A stretch of 64,000 bases of DNA from DIGJ01 sp031553075. GTDB lineage: Bacteria; Bacillota; Clostridia; Lachnospirales; Lachnospiraceae. The first letter of the stretch is position 1. Each line of letters opens with the position of its first letter. The position numbers and the translations under genes were made by a program. The DNA is taken from positions 21,269 to 85,268 of the forward strand of contig JAVBLX010000043.1 in assembly GCA_031553075.1 (NCBI GenBank), given 5' to 3'. Below are positions 17,202 through 25,358 of this stretch, piece by piece. Under the pieces are notes generated by a model. The model had not been told where the DNA came from and ran no database searches. It saw nothing but the letters and a program-made list of their open reading frames with translations.

Positions 17202-19331
17202 CTAATCCAACTTAAATCTTGAAACAAGCGAAGTCAAATCATTGGATGTGTTTTGAGTTTCGTTCATATTTTCAACTACAATAGAAGCACTAAGGGAAAC
17301 ATCAGAAGTCTGCTCTGCCACCGTCATGGTAGTCCTTGCACCTTCCTGGGCGGCCATGGATACTTCATTGATTGAGCGCAGCAAGGTTTGGATAGAAGCA
17401 AGAAGTTCTTCCGAAGTTGCACTTAAATCACTGGTCATGTCACTGACAAAGATGGCATCATTTGTATAAGAATCAGCGGCTTTAAGCATGTCTTTATAGT
17501 CTTGCTGTACTTCAGTTGCCACAAAGTTCAATAAATCACTGGAGCTTTTGGATAAGGCATTAACAGCGGTCATAACAAGCTGGGTAATTTGCTGAATCTG
17601 AGTGACTGTCTTTTTAGAATTGTCGGCCAGGTTGCCGATTTCATTTGCAACAACAGCAAAGCCTCTGCCTGCTTCACCGGCCCTTGCCGCTTCAATAGAG
17701 GCATTTAAGGCTAACAGGGTGGTCTGACTAGTGATATCTAAAATGGCATCAGCCAGTGCATTGATTTCGTCTACCGCTTTGGAATCTTCCAAAGCTTTTT
17801 CCAGTGTTCCTTTGATTTCGCTGAAGACCTGGTTGGATTTTTCAATGGAATCATTTACATCTTTGCCTAATTCTGAAGCACGGGCATAAATTTCTTTTGA
17901 TTTGCCGGCACCTTCCTCGGCCTTTTCGGCTACAGATCCGACGGCATTTTCAATTTCAATGGCAGTAGCATTCATTTCTTCGGCAGAAGCACCTGTTTCT
18001 TCCATTCCGGCACTAAGCTCTTCGGTAGCAGCGGAGGTATCTGAGATACGATCGTTTAATGATCCAAGGGCATTATTAATATTTGATACCTGATTTTGTA
18101 AAGAGGTGGTTGCCTCATTAATGCCGGAAACAGTTTCTACCAGGCCATTACGCATACGCTGCAGGTCGTTGGATAAGTCGCCAATTTCGTCCTTACGTTT
18201 TTGATATTTTTTGGGAACCACAGCAGTTAAGTCACCCCCAGCTATAATACTGGCAAGTTGTGACATAGCCTTGACCGGTTTTGAAATACTGTTTGATAAG
18301 AGGAAAATAATAATTACGGCGGCAATTAGGCCAATAATACCAACGGTGAGAATCATGGCGATTGTTTCATCGGTACTGGCCATTACTTCCGATTCAGGGA
18401 CAACGACGCTATATACCCAGTCTACCCCCGAATTACCCATTGGTACACGAACAAAGGCTTTATAAGAAGTTGTATTAAGGGTTGTAGAATGAATTTTGCC
18501 AATATAGGAACCGCCACTTTTTAAGGCAGCAACAATATCACCTGCTTCTGCCGCTTGTGTAATATCGGGATCAACAATACCCAGAAGACTTCTGTCAATA
18601 TGTGCGACAGTTAAGCCCTTGTTGGTAAGAAGCTTACCAAAGCCAGTTTCAAATAAATGAACGGTATCATTAATTTGATTGATGTAATCCAGGGTATAAT
18701 CTACGCCAACAGCCCCCACAATTTTTCCGGCGCTGTTTTTTACGGGATAACAAAAGGTAATAACAGTCATTACCTTACCGTTTATTTCATAGTCGTATGG
18801 TGGGGTCACGTAGGCATTACCAGTTTCAAAGGGGACAAGGTAATAATCTCCAGCGCCGGTCACATCATAATCAACCAAGTAAGTTTTTGCTATACCATTG
18901 TCCGTTTGGTTGAAATAGGAGATATATCGCCCTGTTCCATCACTAACTTCAGTATTTTGAAAAGAGGAGTCCAAACCGTCCAGGGCATTTGGTTCAAAAC
19001 AGCCCCATGCACCAAGAATCACAGTCTGCTTACTCAACACGGTATTGTAGAGCAAATTGTCCAGAAATTTACGACGGTTTTCGGGCATAATAGTTTCATA
19101 TTGTTCAGCAGCAAATTTTAATCCTAAGATAAGGTTGTCAGCCTTGCTAAATTCATTAGACATTTCATTTCCGTTGTCTTTAGCAGAGCTTAGTATTAAA
19201 TCGCTGGACAAAGAATCTGCTAATGATGTTGTTCTCACAATTACCAAAATTAAAAAGATGCCTAATACAGCAACAAAGGTGCTGAGCAATGACAAGAGCA
19301 TTTTGGGACCCAGTTTACGTAATTTTCTCAT
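17202..19331 (-). CDS. Methyl-accepting chemotaxis protein with periplasmic-type sensor (709 aa)
   Basis: A first membrane helix lies at about residues 12-35, an extracellular sensor of about 285 residues follows that fits a dCache domain (PPYDYEINGKVMTVITFCYPV; GAVGVDYTLD), then a second helix at about 323-348 (IIGLIAAVIIIFLLSN), a HAMP linker, and a long signalling coiled coil with the conserved tip (LLALNASIEAARAGEAGRGF, about 537-556). It should sense an external small molecule and control CheA. An AGGA site lies before the ATG. No chemotaxis or flagellar genes are in the window. Ligand unknown. Confidence 0.92.
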   Translation of the reverse strand: MRKLRKLGPKMLLSLLSTFVAVLGIFLILVIVRTTSLADSLSSDLILSSAKDNGNEMSNEFSKADNLILGLKFAAEQYETIMPENRRKFLDNLLYNTVLSKQTVILGAWGCFEPNALDGLDSSFQNTEVSDGTGRYISYFNQTDNGIAKTYLVDYDVTGAGDYYLVPFETGNAYVTPPYDYEINGKVMTVITFCYPVKNSAGKIVGAVGVDYTLDYINQINDTVHLFETGFGKLLTNKGLTVAHIDRSLLGIVDPDITQAAEAGDIVAALKSGGSYIGKIHSTTLNTTSYKAFVRVPMGNSGVDWVYSVVVPESEVMASTDETIAMILTVGIIGLIAAVIIIFLLSNSISKPVKAMSQLASIIAGGDLTAVVPKKYQKRKDEIGDLSNDLQRMRNGLVETVSGINEATTSLQNQVSNINNALGSLNDRISDTSAATEELSAGMEETGASAEEMNATAIEIENAVGSVAEKAEEGAGKSKEIYARASELGKDVNDSIEKSNQVFSEIKGTLEKALEDSKAVDEINALADAILDITSQTTLLALNASIEAARAGEAGRGFAVVANEIGNLADNSKKTVTQIQQITQLVMTAVNALSKSSSDLLNFVATEVQQDYKDMLKAADSYTNDAIFVSDMTSDLSATSEELLASIQTLLRSINEVSMAAQEGARTTMTVAEQTSDVSLSASIVVENMNETQNTSNDLTSLVSRFKLD

Positions 19332-19417
19332 TCATTTTCCTCCAATTTTCGTTGTTTTGCAAGTTATACTTATATTTTACACAAAAAGTGTTTTTTTTAC
19401 AAGTAAATTTGTGCTTT

Positions 19418-21337
19418 TTACCCTAGTAGCTCCTCCCAAAGGTTCATCAGTTCTTCCAGCCGACCCTCGGTTTGTTTTTTTTCATTATTCAGCTTAAGGA
19501 GTCGGGAGACATCCGTATAAACCTCTTCCAAGGTGAGCAGTTCATCAATTTCGCTGGTGCGGATTTCCAAGGCATGAATTTCTTCCTCGCATTTTTTAAT
19601 ATCACTTTCCAGTTTTCGAAGTCGGGCTTTTTCTTCCTTTTGCTGCTGCCAGTCTGATTTGGACTCGGATAAGACCTCGCCCGCCACATGTTCGGAGGAA
19701 GCAGAGGAATCCAGTAAATATGCTTTCTCTATATCCTCCTTCTTTTCCAGATAATAGTCATAATCTCCAATATAATTTAAAAGCTGCCCATTGGTTAAAT
19801 CCAGGATGCGAGTAGCAGTTTTGTTAATGAAGTACCGGTCATGGGAAACATATAGGACGGTACCACCATAATTTCGAATAGCATTTTCCAGGATTTCCTT
19901 GGAGGTAATATCCAAATGGTTAGTAGGCTCATCCAGAATCAGAAGATTGGCTTCGGAGAGCATGAGTTTTGCTAATGAGACCCGGCCTCGCTCACCACCG
20001 CTGATATCCTTAATTCGTTTGAAGACATCATCGCCGGTAAATAAAAATGCAGCAAGAATACTTCGGATTCGTGTATTATCCAGATTGGGATAAGTATCTT
20101 GCAGTTCATCAAACAGGGTCTTATCCATATTGAGAACCTGATGTTCCTGGTCATAATAACCGACCTTTACCTTGGAACCAAGGAGAATTTCGCCGGAATC
20201 TGGTGATACCAGCTGGTTGATAATCTTTAATATGGTGGTTTTCCCAGTGCCGTTGTTTCCAATAATAGCTACTTTTTCTTCTCGTTTAATATCAAAATAA
20301 AGATTTTGAAAGAGGCAGTTAGCACCAAAGGATTTGGATAAATTTTTTATTGTCAGAACATCATTTCCGCTTTGTACAGATGGCTCAAGGCGAATGTTCA
20401 TATGATCCAGTTCCATAATGGGTTTATCCAGGACTTCTATTTTATCCAGCATTTTTTCACGGCTTTCAGCCCGCCGAATGGATTTTTCCCGGTTGAAGGA
20501 GCGAAGCTTGGCAATGACCTCTTCCTGATGCTTGATTTCCCGCTGTTGATTATAATACTGTTTTAACATGGCATCCCGAAGCATTGTCTTTTTTTCAGCA
20601 TAAGCAGAATAATTTCCTTCATATACCCGACATTTTCCCTGTTCCAGTTCTACCACTTTGCCTACTACTCGGTCAAGGAAATAGCGATCGTGGGCTACCA
20701 GAATAACGGCCCCTTTATAGTTCAGCAGATAGTTTTCCAGCCATCTTATGGACTCCATGTCTAAATGGTTGGTAGGTTCATCCAACAGAATGATATCAGG
20801 CGTGGACAACAGGAGTTTTCCCAGTGCAACCCGGGTTTTTTGGCCGCCGGAGAGGGTGTCGGCAGTTCGTCCGAAATCCTCTTCCAGAAAGCCAAGTCCC
20901 TTTAGAACACCGGTAACTTCACTTTCGTAAGCGTAGCCATTCTGAATTTCAAATTCATGATTCAGGCGGGAATAGGTAGAAAGCATTTTCTCCAATTCTT
21001 CCCCGGAAACAGATTTCATCTCTAACTCCAGCTGGCGAAGCTGGTCGCGCAGGGTCAGAACATTTTTTTTGACTTCCAGCATTTCTTCATAAATGGTACG
21101 CTGGGATGTCAGTTCCTGATGTTGTGCCAGATAGCCAATGGTGGTGTCCTTTGCCAGAATCGTTTCGCCCTCATCAGCAGAAAGCTGTTTCATGATAATT
21201 TTTAATAGAGTTGTTTTTCCAGCTCCGTTGATCCCAACAATTGCCGCTTTTTCACGTTCATTGATATGAAAGGAAACCTGAGAGAGAATCTCATCCGTCC
21301 CAAATGCTTTACTTATATTATTACAAGCTAATACCAT
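19418..21337 (-). CDS. ABC-F family ATPase, YdiF/Uup-like (639 aa)
   Basis: Two ABC cassettes in one chain with no membrane segments. Cassette 1 has GINGAGKTTLLKI, LSGGQKTRVALGK and LLDEPTNHLD; cassette 2 has GNNGTGKTTILKI, SGGERGRVSLAKL and LILDEPTNHLD. A linker rich in basic residues joins them, and the last 80 residues are a coiled coil of the Uup/YdiF type. ABC-F proteins bind the ribosomal E site and relieve stalling; some give antibiotic protection. Length and C-terminal tail favour the housekeeping YdiF-like group over Lsa/Vga resistance types, but this is inference. It is divergent from rex and has its own promoter and a leader of about 90 bases. Confidence 0.9.
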   Translation of the reverse strand: MVLACNNISKAFGTDEILSQVSFHINEREKAAIVGINGAGKTTLLKIIMKQLSADEGETILAKDTTIGYLAQHQELTSQRTIYEEMLEVKKNVLTLRDQLRQLELEMKSVSGEELEKMLSTYSRLNHEFEIQNGYAYESEVTGVLKGLGFLEEDFGRTADTLSGGQKTRVALGKLLLSTPDIILLDEPTNHLDMESIRWLENYLLNYKGAVILVAHDRYFLDRVVGKVVELEQGKCRVYEGNYSAYAEKKTMLRDAMLKQYYNQQREIKHQEEVIAKLRSFNREKSIRRAESREKMLDKIEVLDKPIMELDHMNIRLEPSVQSGNDVLTIKNLSKSFGANCLFQNLYFDIKREEKVAIIGNNGTGKTTILKIINQLVSPDSGEILLGSKVKVGYYDQEHQVLNMDKTLFDELQDTYPNLDNTRIRSILAAFLFTGDDVFKRIKDISGGERGRVSLAKLMLSEANLLILDEPTNHLDITSKEILENAIRNYGGTVLYVSHDRYFINKTATRILDLTNGQLLNYIGDYDYYLEKKEDIEKAYLLDSSASSEHVAGEVLSESKSDWQQQKEEKARLRKLESDIKKCEEEIHALEIRTSEIDELLTLEEVYTDVSRLLKLNNEKKQTEGRLEELMNLWEELLG

Positions 21338-21433
21338 AGATTCCTGCCTCCGAATTATTATCCAAATCTCACGGAGATATGAAAGTGAAAAACTCCACGA
21401 GAGGTCCTGTTGAAAATGTTGTCAATACAGAAA

Positions 21434-21462
21434 ATAATACCACAGACCATAAAAACCGTCAA
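21434..21462 (-). promoter_or_regulatory. Sigma-A promoter of the ABC-F gene
   Basis: On the minus strand TTGACG (21462-21457) and TATTAT (21439-21434) are 17 bases apart. The predicted start near 21427 leaves a leader of about 90 bases before the ATG. The two divergent -35 boxes are only 17 bases apart. Confidence 0.65.
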
Positions 21463-21479
21463 ATCTTGACTGGGAATCA

Positions 21480-21508
21480 TTGACATGTATTTAACAATTT
21501 TATATAAT
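21480..21508 (+). promoter_or_regulatory. Consensus rex promoter overlapped by a Rex-like operator
   Basis: TTGACA (21480-21485) and TATAAT (21503-21508) are separated by 17 bases, a perfect sigma-A promoter. The 18 bases at 21480-21497 (TTGACATGTATTTAACAA) match the Rex operator pattern TTGTTAA-N4-TTAACAA at 11 of 14 fixed positions, with a complete right half-site in the spacer. Rex bound there would block its own promoter. The operator reading is an inference; the promoter is plain. Confidence 0.7.
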
Positions 21509-21555
21509 ATAAGTTAGGAATGAAAGTGGCTGAGAGAGGAAAGGAGTTAGTAAAA

Positions 21556-22191
21556 GTGAGTGAAAAGGGTATTTCATTGGCCGTAATCAAGCGGCTTCCA
21601 CGTTATTATAGATATTTAGGTGAGTTGATGGAGAACGATGTGGTGAGGATTTCCTCCAAGGAATTAAGTGAGCGTATGAATGTTACTGCATCCCAGATTC
21701 GCCAGGATTTAAACAACTTTGGAGGATTTGGTCAGCAGGGGTATGGATATAACGTAGAATATTTATATAGCGAAATTGGTAAAATACTCGGTTTGGATCA
21801 AAAATACGGCATGATTATTGTAGGAGCCGGTAACTTTGGTCAGGCCCTGGCAAACTATACCGACTTCGAAAAACGAGGCTTTGAGTTAAAGGGTATCTTT
21901 GATGTAAATCCAACATTGTCTGGAATTTCCATTCGCGGAATTCCCATTAGGATGATGGACGAGCTGGAAGGATTTTTAAAAGAAACACCAGCACAGATAG
22001 CAGCACTTACCGTACCAAAGACAAAAGCACCACAGGTAGCGCAGGATTTGGTCAAATGGGGTATTAAAGCCATTTGGAACTTTGCACCGACAGATCTTAA
22101 CTTACCAGAGAATGTCGTATCGTTAAATGTACATCTGGCTGAGCATTTGATGCGTTTGTCTTACAGTCTGAAAAGTCAAGAGGAGAAATGA
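21556..22191 (+). CDS. rex: Redox-sensing transcriptional repressor Rex
   Basis: The N-terminal winged helix contains the family hallmark AVIKRLPRYYRYL and the recognition part VTASQIRQDLNNFGGFG. The C-terminal Rossmann domain has IIVGAGNFGQALANY for NADH/NAD binding, and the C-terminal swapped helix follows. Rex senses the NADH/NAD ratio and represses fermentation genes when it is low. The start is put at GTG 21556, 9 bases after AAGGAG: the ATG at 21520 lies only about 5 bases from the predicted transcript start. Length 211 aa is normal. The next gene begins 7 bases after the stop, so they are likely co-transcribed. Confidence 0.95.
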   Translation: MSEKGISLAVIKRLPRYYRYLGELMENDVVRISSKELSERMNVTASQIRQDLNNFGGFGQQGYGYNVEYLYSEIGKILGLDQKYGMIIVGAGNFGQALANYTDFEKRGFELKGIFDVNPTLSGISIRGIPIRMMDELEGFLKETPAQIAALTVPKTKAPQVAQDLVKWGIKAIWNFAPTDLNLPENVVSLNVHLAEHLMRLSYSLKSQEEK

Positions 22192-22198
22192 TGATATC

Positions 22199-22825
22199 AT
22201 GCCCAAAAAGAAGAAAAGTCTGGATTCTACCAATCTGGATTTAAGGGAAATCATACTGAAAAGTAAAGTTCCAATTATTACTCTGGATGAGCGATGGCAT
22301 ATCCTGTTTCCAGAGGAGAAGAAAACAAATCGAATTAAATTTTTGGAAAAGCGCCTTAATGATCTGGTGAAGGGCAGAGGGAAGCTGACTTCCGATATTA
22401 GTGATTTAAAGAATCTGAAAAAAAGGCTGATGGAAGAAGTCATCAATTCCATGGGAGAGACAAAAGGAATTTCGGCCAGGCTTAAAGAAAAAAAGCAAGA
22501 TAAGATTCAGAAACTGATTTTGGAAATCAATGAAAAACTGGGAGAAGCGGATGAGGCTCTGGTAAAACGTCCCAGAGAAATCGAGGAAGCCAATGCCGAT
22601 TTGTTGCTGGAATGCATGCGTGGCTGGTATGAGAAAATGGAAGCCAACAATGAAGAAATCGACCGGATTGCTGCTTGGGTAGAAGTGGTACGGGAAGAAT
22701 TAAAAGAAAAGCTTCTGGTAAAACAGGATAGAGAAGTGGAGAACGAGGCCATTTATTCTTATATGCATGCACTTTTGGGACCTAAAGTGATGGAAAATCT
22801 TGATTCAAGCCGAAGGGAAGAATGA
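22199..22825 (+). CDS. Coiled-coil protein of unknown function (208 aa)
   Basis: Not recognised. It is very rich in Lys and Glu, with heptad-like stretches through about residues 40-110 and 140-175, no membrane segment and no cysteine cluster beyond one Cys. The N-terminus contains a short hydrophobic strand (VPIITLDERWHILFP). Placed 7 bases after rex and 7 bases before acpS, it is part of a tight three-gene run. The composition suggests a cytoplasmic structural or scaffold protein; nothing more can be claimed. Confidence 0.75.
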   Translation: MPKKKKSLDSTNLDLREIILKSKVPIITLDERWHILFPEEKKTNRIKFLEKRLNDLVKGRGKLTSDISDLKNLKKRLMEEVINSMGETKGISARLKEKKQDKIQKLILEINEKLGEADEALVKRPREIEEANADLLLECMRGWYEKMEANNEEIDRIAAWVEVVREELKEKLLVKQDREVENEAIYSYMHALLGPKVMENLDSSRREE

Positions 22826-22832
22826 GAAGCTC

Positions 22833-23192
22833 ATGATTATCGGAATTGGTGTTGATATGATTGAAATAGACAGAGTAGTAAAGGCCTGTGAAAAAGAGGC
22901 CTTTTTAAAAAGATATTTTACAGAAAAAGAACGGGAATTGATTTCCCTGGATAAAAAGAAAGCTGCAGATAATTTTGCCGTAAAAGAAGCCGTTTCCAAA
23001 ATGTTTGGGACCGGCTTTAGGCAGATTGTACCCATAGAAATCGAGGTTTTGCGAGATGAATTGGGAAAGCCTTATGTTAATCTGTATGGTATTACCAAAG
23101 AATATGGTGAGAACTGTAATTTAAAGCAGGTTCATGTATCAATTTCCAATACCAAGAAATATGCAACGGCATTTGTGGTAGGTGAGAGTTGA
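22833..23192 (+). CDS. acpS: Holo-[acyl-carrier-protein] synthase
   Basis: The opening IIGIGVDMIEIDRV carries the Mg-binding Asp of AcpS, and NFAVKEAVSKMFGTG carries the conserved Glu and Lys. Length is 119 aa, normal for AcpS. It moves phosphopantetheine from CoA to the acyl carrier protein of fatty-acid synthesis. The start at 22833 fits family length; an upstream frame at 22800 would overlap the previous gene. This enzyme is distinct from the Sfp-type transferase at 52.4 kb, which is the likely activator of the NRPS. Confidence 0.95.
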   Translation: MIIGIGVDMIEIDRVVKACEKEAFLKRYFTEKERELISLDKKKAADNFAVKEAVSKMFGTGFRQIVPIEIEVLRDELGKPYVNLYGITKEYGENCNLKQVHVSISNTKKYATAFVVGES

Positions 23193-23196
23193 TTAC

Positions 23197-23283
23197 ATGT
23201 GTGGTAAAGCACACAGATAGGAGCAATGTGAAAATGCTTTCACATCCCTGATTTAATGTGTGCTAAAGCACACAGATAGGAGC
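23197..23283 (+). repeat. Tandem leader units: hairpin plus AGATAGGAGC, enclosing a 7-codon frame
   Basis: Two near-identical units lie between acpS and nnr. Each has ATGTGTGNTAAAGCACAC (a GTGTG(C)/(G)CACAC hairpin) directly followed by AGATAGGAGC and then AATGTGAAA. The hairpins are at 23199-23214 and 23258-23273, and the ribosome sites at 23215-23224 and 23274-23283. The second unit starts nnr at GTG 23288. The first unit starts a tiny frame at GTG 23228 that stops after 7 codons, and its own codons form another hairpin (GTGAAA with TTTCAC). Confidence 0.8.
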
Positions 23284-23287
23284 TAAT

Positions 23288-24835
23288 GTGAAATATTTAG
23301 TAAATGTCTCTCAAATGAAAGCGATTGATGAATATGCAATTGAAAGGGCTGGGATATTGTCTTTGATTCTCATGGAAAGAGCGGCAATGGCAGTAGCAGA
23401 TGTTGTCAAAGCCCAGGCAAAACCCGCAGACCGCATTCTGGCTGTCTGTGGTATGGGAAACAATGGCGGTGACGGTGTTGCGGCGGCAAGAATCCTTTAT
23501 GAAGCAGGTTTAGATGTGTCAGTGCTGCTCTTGGGAGAAGCGGAAAATGCTTCACCCCAATTAAAGAAGCAGTTGGAAATTGGACACTTTCTAGACCTTC
23601 CTGTTTTTAATTATAAAAATAGCAATATAATCTGGGAAGAATATAATATATTGATTGATGGTATATTTGGAATCGGCTTAGGAAGACCGATAGAAGGTAT
23701 TTACCAGGATGCTGTAGCGACCATGAATCAAGCCAGGGAGAGGGGCAGTCGACTTTTTGCAATCGACATTCCTTCGGGAATCCATGGAGACACCGGAAAA
23801 GTTATGAATGTGGCGGTGAAGGCTGATTATACCATTACCTTTGGTTATAATAAGCTGGGGATGGTCCTGTATCCCGGAACAGAATATGCCGGTGAAGTGA
23901 TTGTAGCGGATATTGGTTTTCCGAGAAAAGCGCTGAGTGAAGTAAGGCCAGAGTGTTTTACCTATGATATGGAGGAGCTGAAACGGCTGCCAGTTCGGAA
24001 AGCATATTCCAATAAAGGGAACTATGGGAAGGTATTGGTGATTGGCGGAGCTAAGAATATGAGCGGTGCAGCTTATTTTGCTGGGAAAGCAGCCTATCTT
24101 TCTGGTGCAGGTCTGGTTAAAATTTTTACCACCGAAGAGAATCGTCAGATTTACCAAAGTCAGTTCCCCGAAGGTCTTTTATCAACTTACAGGAACGGCT
24201 GTCAGGAAGAAATGCTCTGCAAGGGTGTGGAAGAAGAAATCAATTGGGCAACGGTAATCATAATTGGACCCGGGCTTGGAACCGCAAAAGAAGGTGAAGT
24301 CATGCTGAAGACAGTACTTGACAAGGCACAAGTGCCAGTAGTAATCGATGCGGATGCCCTCAATCTTTTGGGGAAAAATGGCGGCTTAGCCAAAATTCAA
24401 GATTGTAACAATCTTGTAATTACACCCCATCTGAAAGAGATGAGCCGTTTATGCAACTGGGAAGTTTCAGATATATCCAGCAATATGATACATTTCAGCA
24501 AAGAGATCATGAAAGATAAAAACTTTACATGTGTACTTAAGGATGCCAGAACTGTTGTAACCAACGGCAGAGATATCTATTTGAACCAAACTGGAAATTC
24601 CGGTATGGCGGTAGGCGGTTCCGGCGATGTATTGTCTGGAATCATAGGTGGCCTTTTGGCACAGGGAATGGAACTCATGGAAGGTGCGGCATTGGGGGTA
24701 TACCTCCACGGTGCTGCTGGCGATCAGGCGGCCAGAGAAAGGGGAAAATATTCTCTTTTGCCTTCGGATATTTTAGAAGGCCTGGTATGTGTACTGAAAC
24801 ATACCGGAATTGCATCTTTTGACTTGATGCTTTAA
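23288..24835 (+). CDS. nnr: Bifunctional NAD(P)H-hydrate epimerase / ADP-dependent dehydratase
   Basis: The first 210 residues are the YjeF N-terminal epimerase fold (CGMGNNGGDGVAAARIL for the nucleotide, IDIPSGIHGD). The second half is the dehydratase/kinase-like fold with IGPGLGT, DADALNLL and the catalytic GSGDVLSGIIGGLLAQG. It repairs damaged NADH and NADPH hydrates. Length 515 aa is typical of the fused enzyme. GTG start follows the hairpin-AGATAGGAGC leader; an overlapping ATG one frame off is an immediate ATG-TGA. Confidence 0.94.
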   Translation: MKYLVNVSQMKAIDEYAIERAGILSLILMERAAMAVADVVKAQAKPADRILAVCGMGNNGGDGVAAARILYEAGLDVSVLLLGEAENASPQLKKQLEIGHFLDLPVFNYKNSNIIWEEYNILIDGIFGIGLGRPIEGIYQDAVATMNQARERGSRLFAIDIPSGIHGDTGKVMNVAVKADYTITFGYNKLGMVLYPGTEYAGEVIVADIGFPRKALSEVRPECFTYDMEELKRLPVRKAYSNKGNYGKVLVIGGAKNMSGAAYFAGKAAYLSGAGLVKIFTTEENRQIYQSQFPEGLLSTYRNGCQEEMLCKGVEEEINWATVIIIGPGLGTAKEGEVMLKTVLDKAQVPVVIDADALNLLGKNGGLAKIQDCNNLVITPHLKEMSRLCNWEVSDISSNMIHFSKEIMKDKNFTCVLKDARTVVTNGRDIYLNQTGNSGMAVGGSGDVLSGIIGGLLAQGMELMEGAALGVYLHGAAGDQAARERGKYSLLPSDILEGLVCVLKHTGIASFDLML

Positions 24836-24927
24836 CGAACCAGATAAAATTTTAATACATTTATGGAATACAAAAGGAAAAGGGGTCAATACTTTAAAAA
24901 AGTAATCCATAAATGGAGTGTGAAAAA

Positions 24928-25275
24928 GTGATAATTAAAAGAGGCGATATATTCTATGCAGACTTACGGCCAGTCGTTGGTTCCGAACAAGGAGGCGTAA
25001 GACCGGTACTGATTATACAAAATGATATGGGAAACCGACACAGTCCAACGGTTATCTGTGCCGCCATTACATCTAAGATGAACAAAGCCAAGCTGCCCAC
25101 ACATGTGGAAATAACCGCAGATAAATATGGTATAGTAAAAGATTCGGTGATACTCCTGGAACAGGTAAGAACTCTGGATAAGTCCAGACTTCGGGAGCGG
25201 GTTTGTCACCTGGATGATGACATTTTAAAGAAAATAGACCAGGCACTGCTGATCAGTCTGGCTTTGGCAGAGTAG
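24928..25275 (+). CDS. mazF: MazF/PemK-type endoribonuclease toxin (EndoA)
   Basis: A complete MazF fold: IKRGDIFYADLRPVVGSEQGG with the catalytic Arg region, RPVLIIQNDMGN, TVICAAITS, and DSVILLEQVRTLDK. It is closest in pattern to the Bacillus EndoA (NdoA) that cuts single-stranded mRNA at UACAU-like sites. The start at GTG 24928, nine bases after GGAG, fits family length (115 aa). Upstream there is no MazE-like antitoxin frame between nnr and this gene. Ends just before a two-way terminator. Confidence 0.92.
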   Translation: MIIKRGDIFYADLRPVVGSEQGGVRPVLIIQNDMGNRHSPTVICAAITSKMNKAKLPTHVEITADKYGIVKDSVILLEQVRTLDKSRLRERVCHLDDDILKKIDQALLISLALAE

Positions 25276-25302
25276 AAATACATAAAAGAAAAAGGAGAAT
25301 AA

Positions 25303-25355
25303 CAAAACCCAACAATGGGATGAGGCGGAGTGTCTCATTCCGTTGTTGGGTTTTG
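25303..25355. terminator. Two-way intrinsic terminator between mazF and ade
   Basis: The 22 bases at 25303-25324 pair with 25334-25355 (one mismatch or wobble), with AAAA on the left and TTTT on the right, so it can stop mazF on the plus strand and ade on the minus strand. The two genes converge here. Confidence 0.88.
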
Positions 25356-25358
25356 CAA

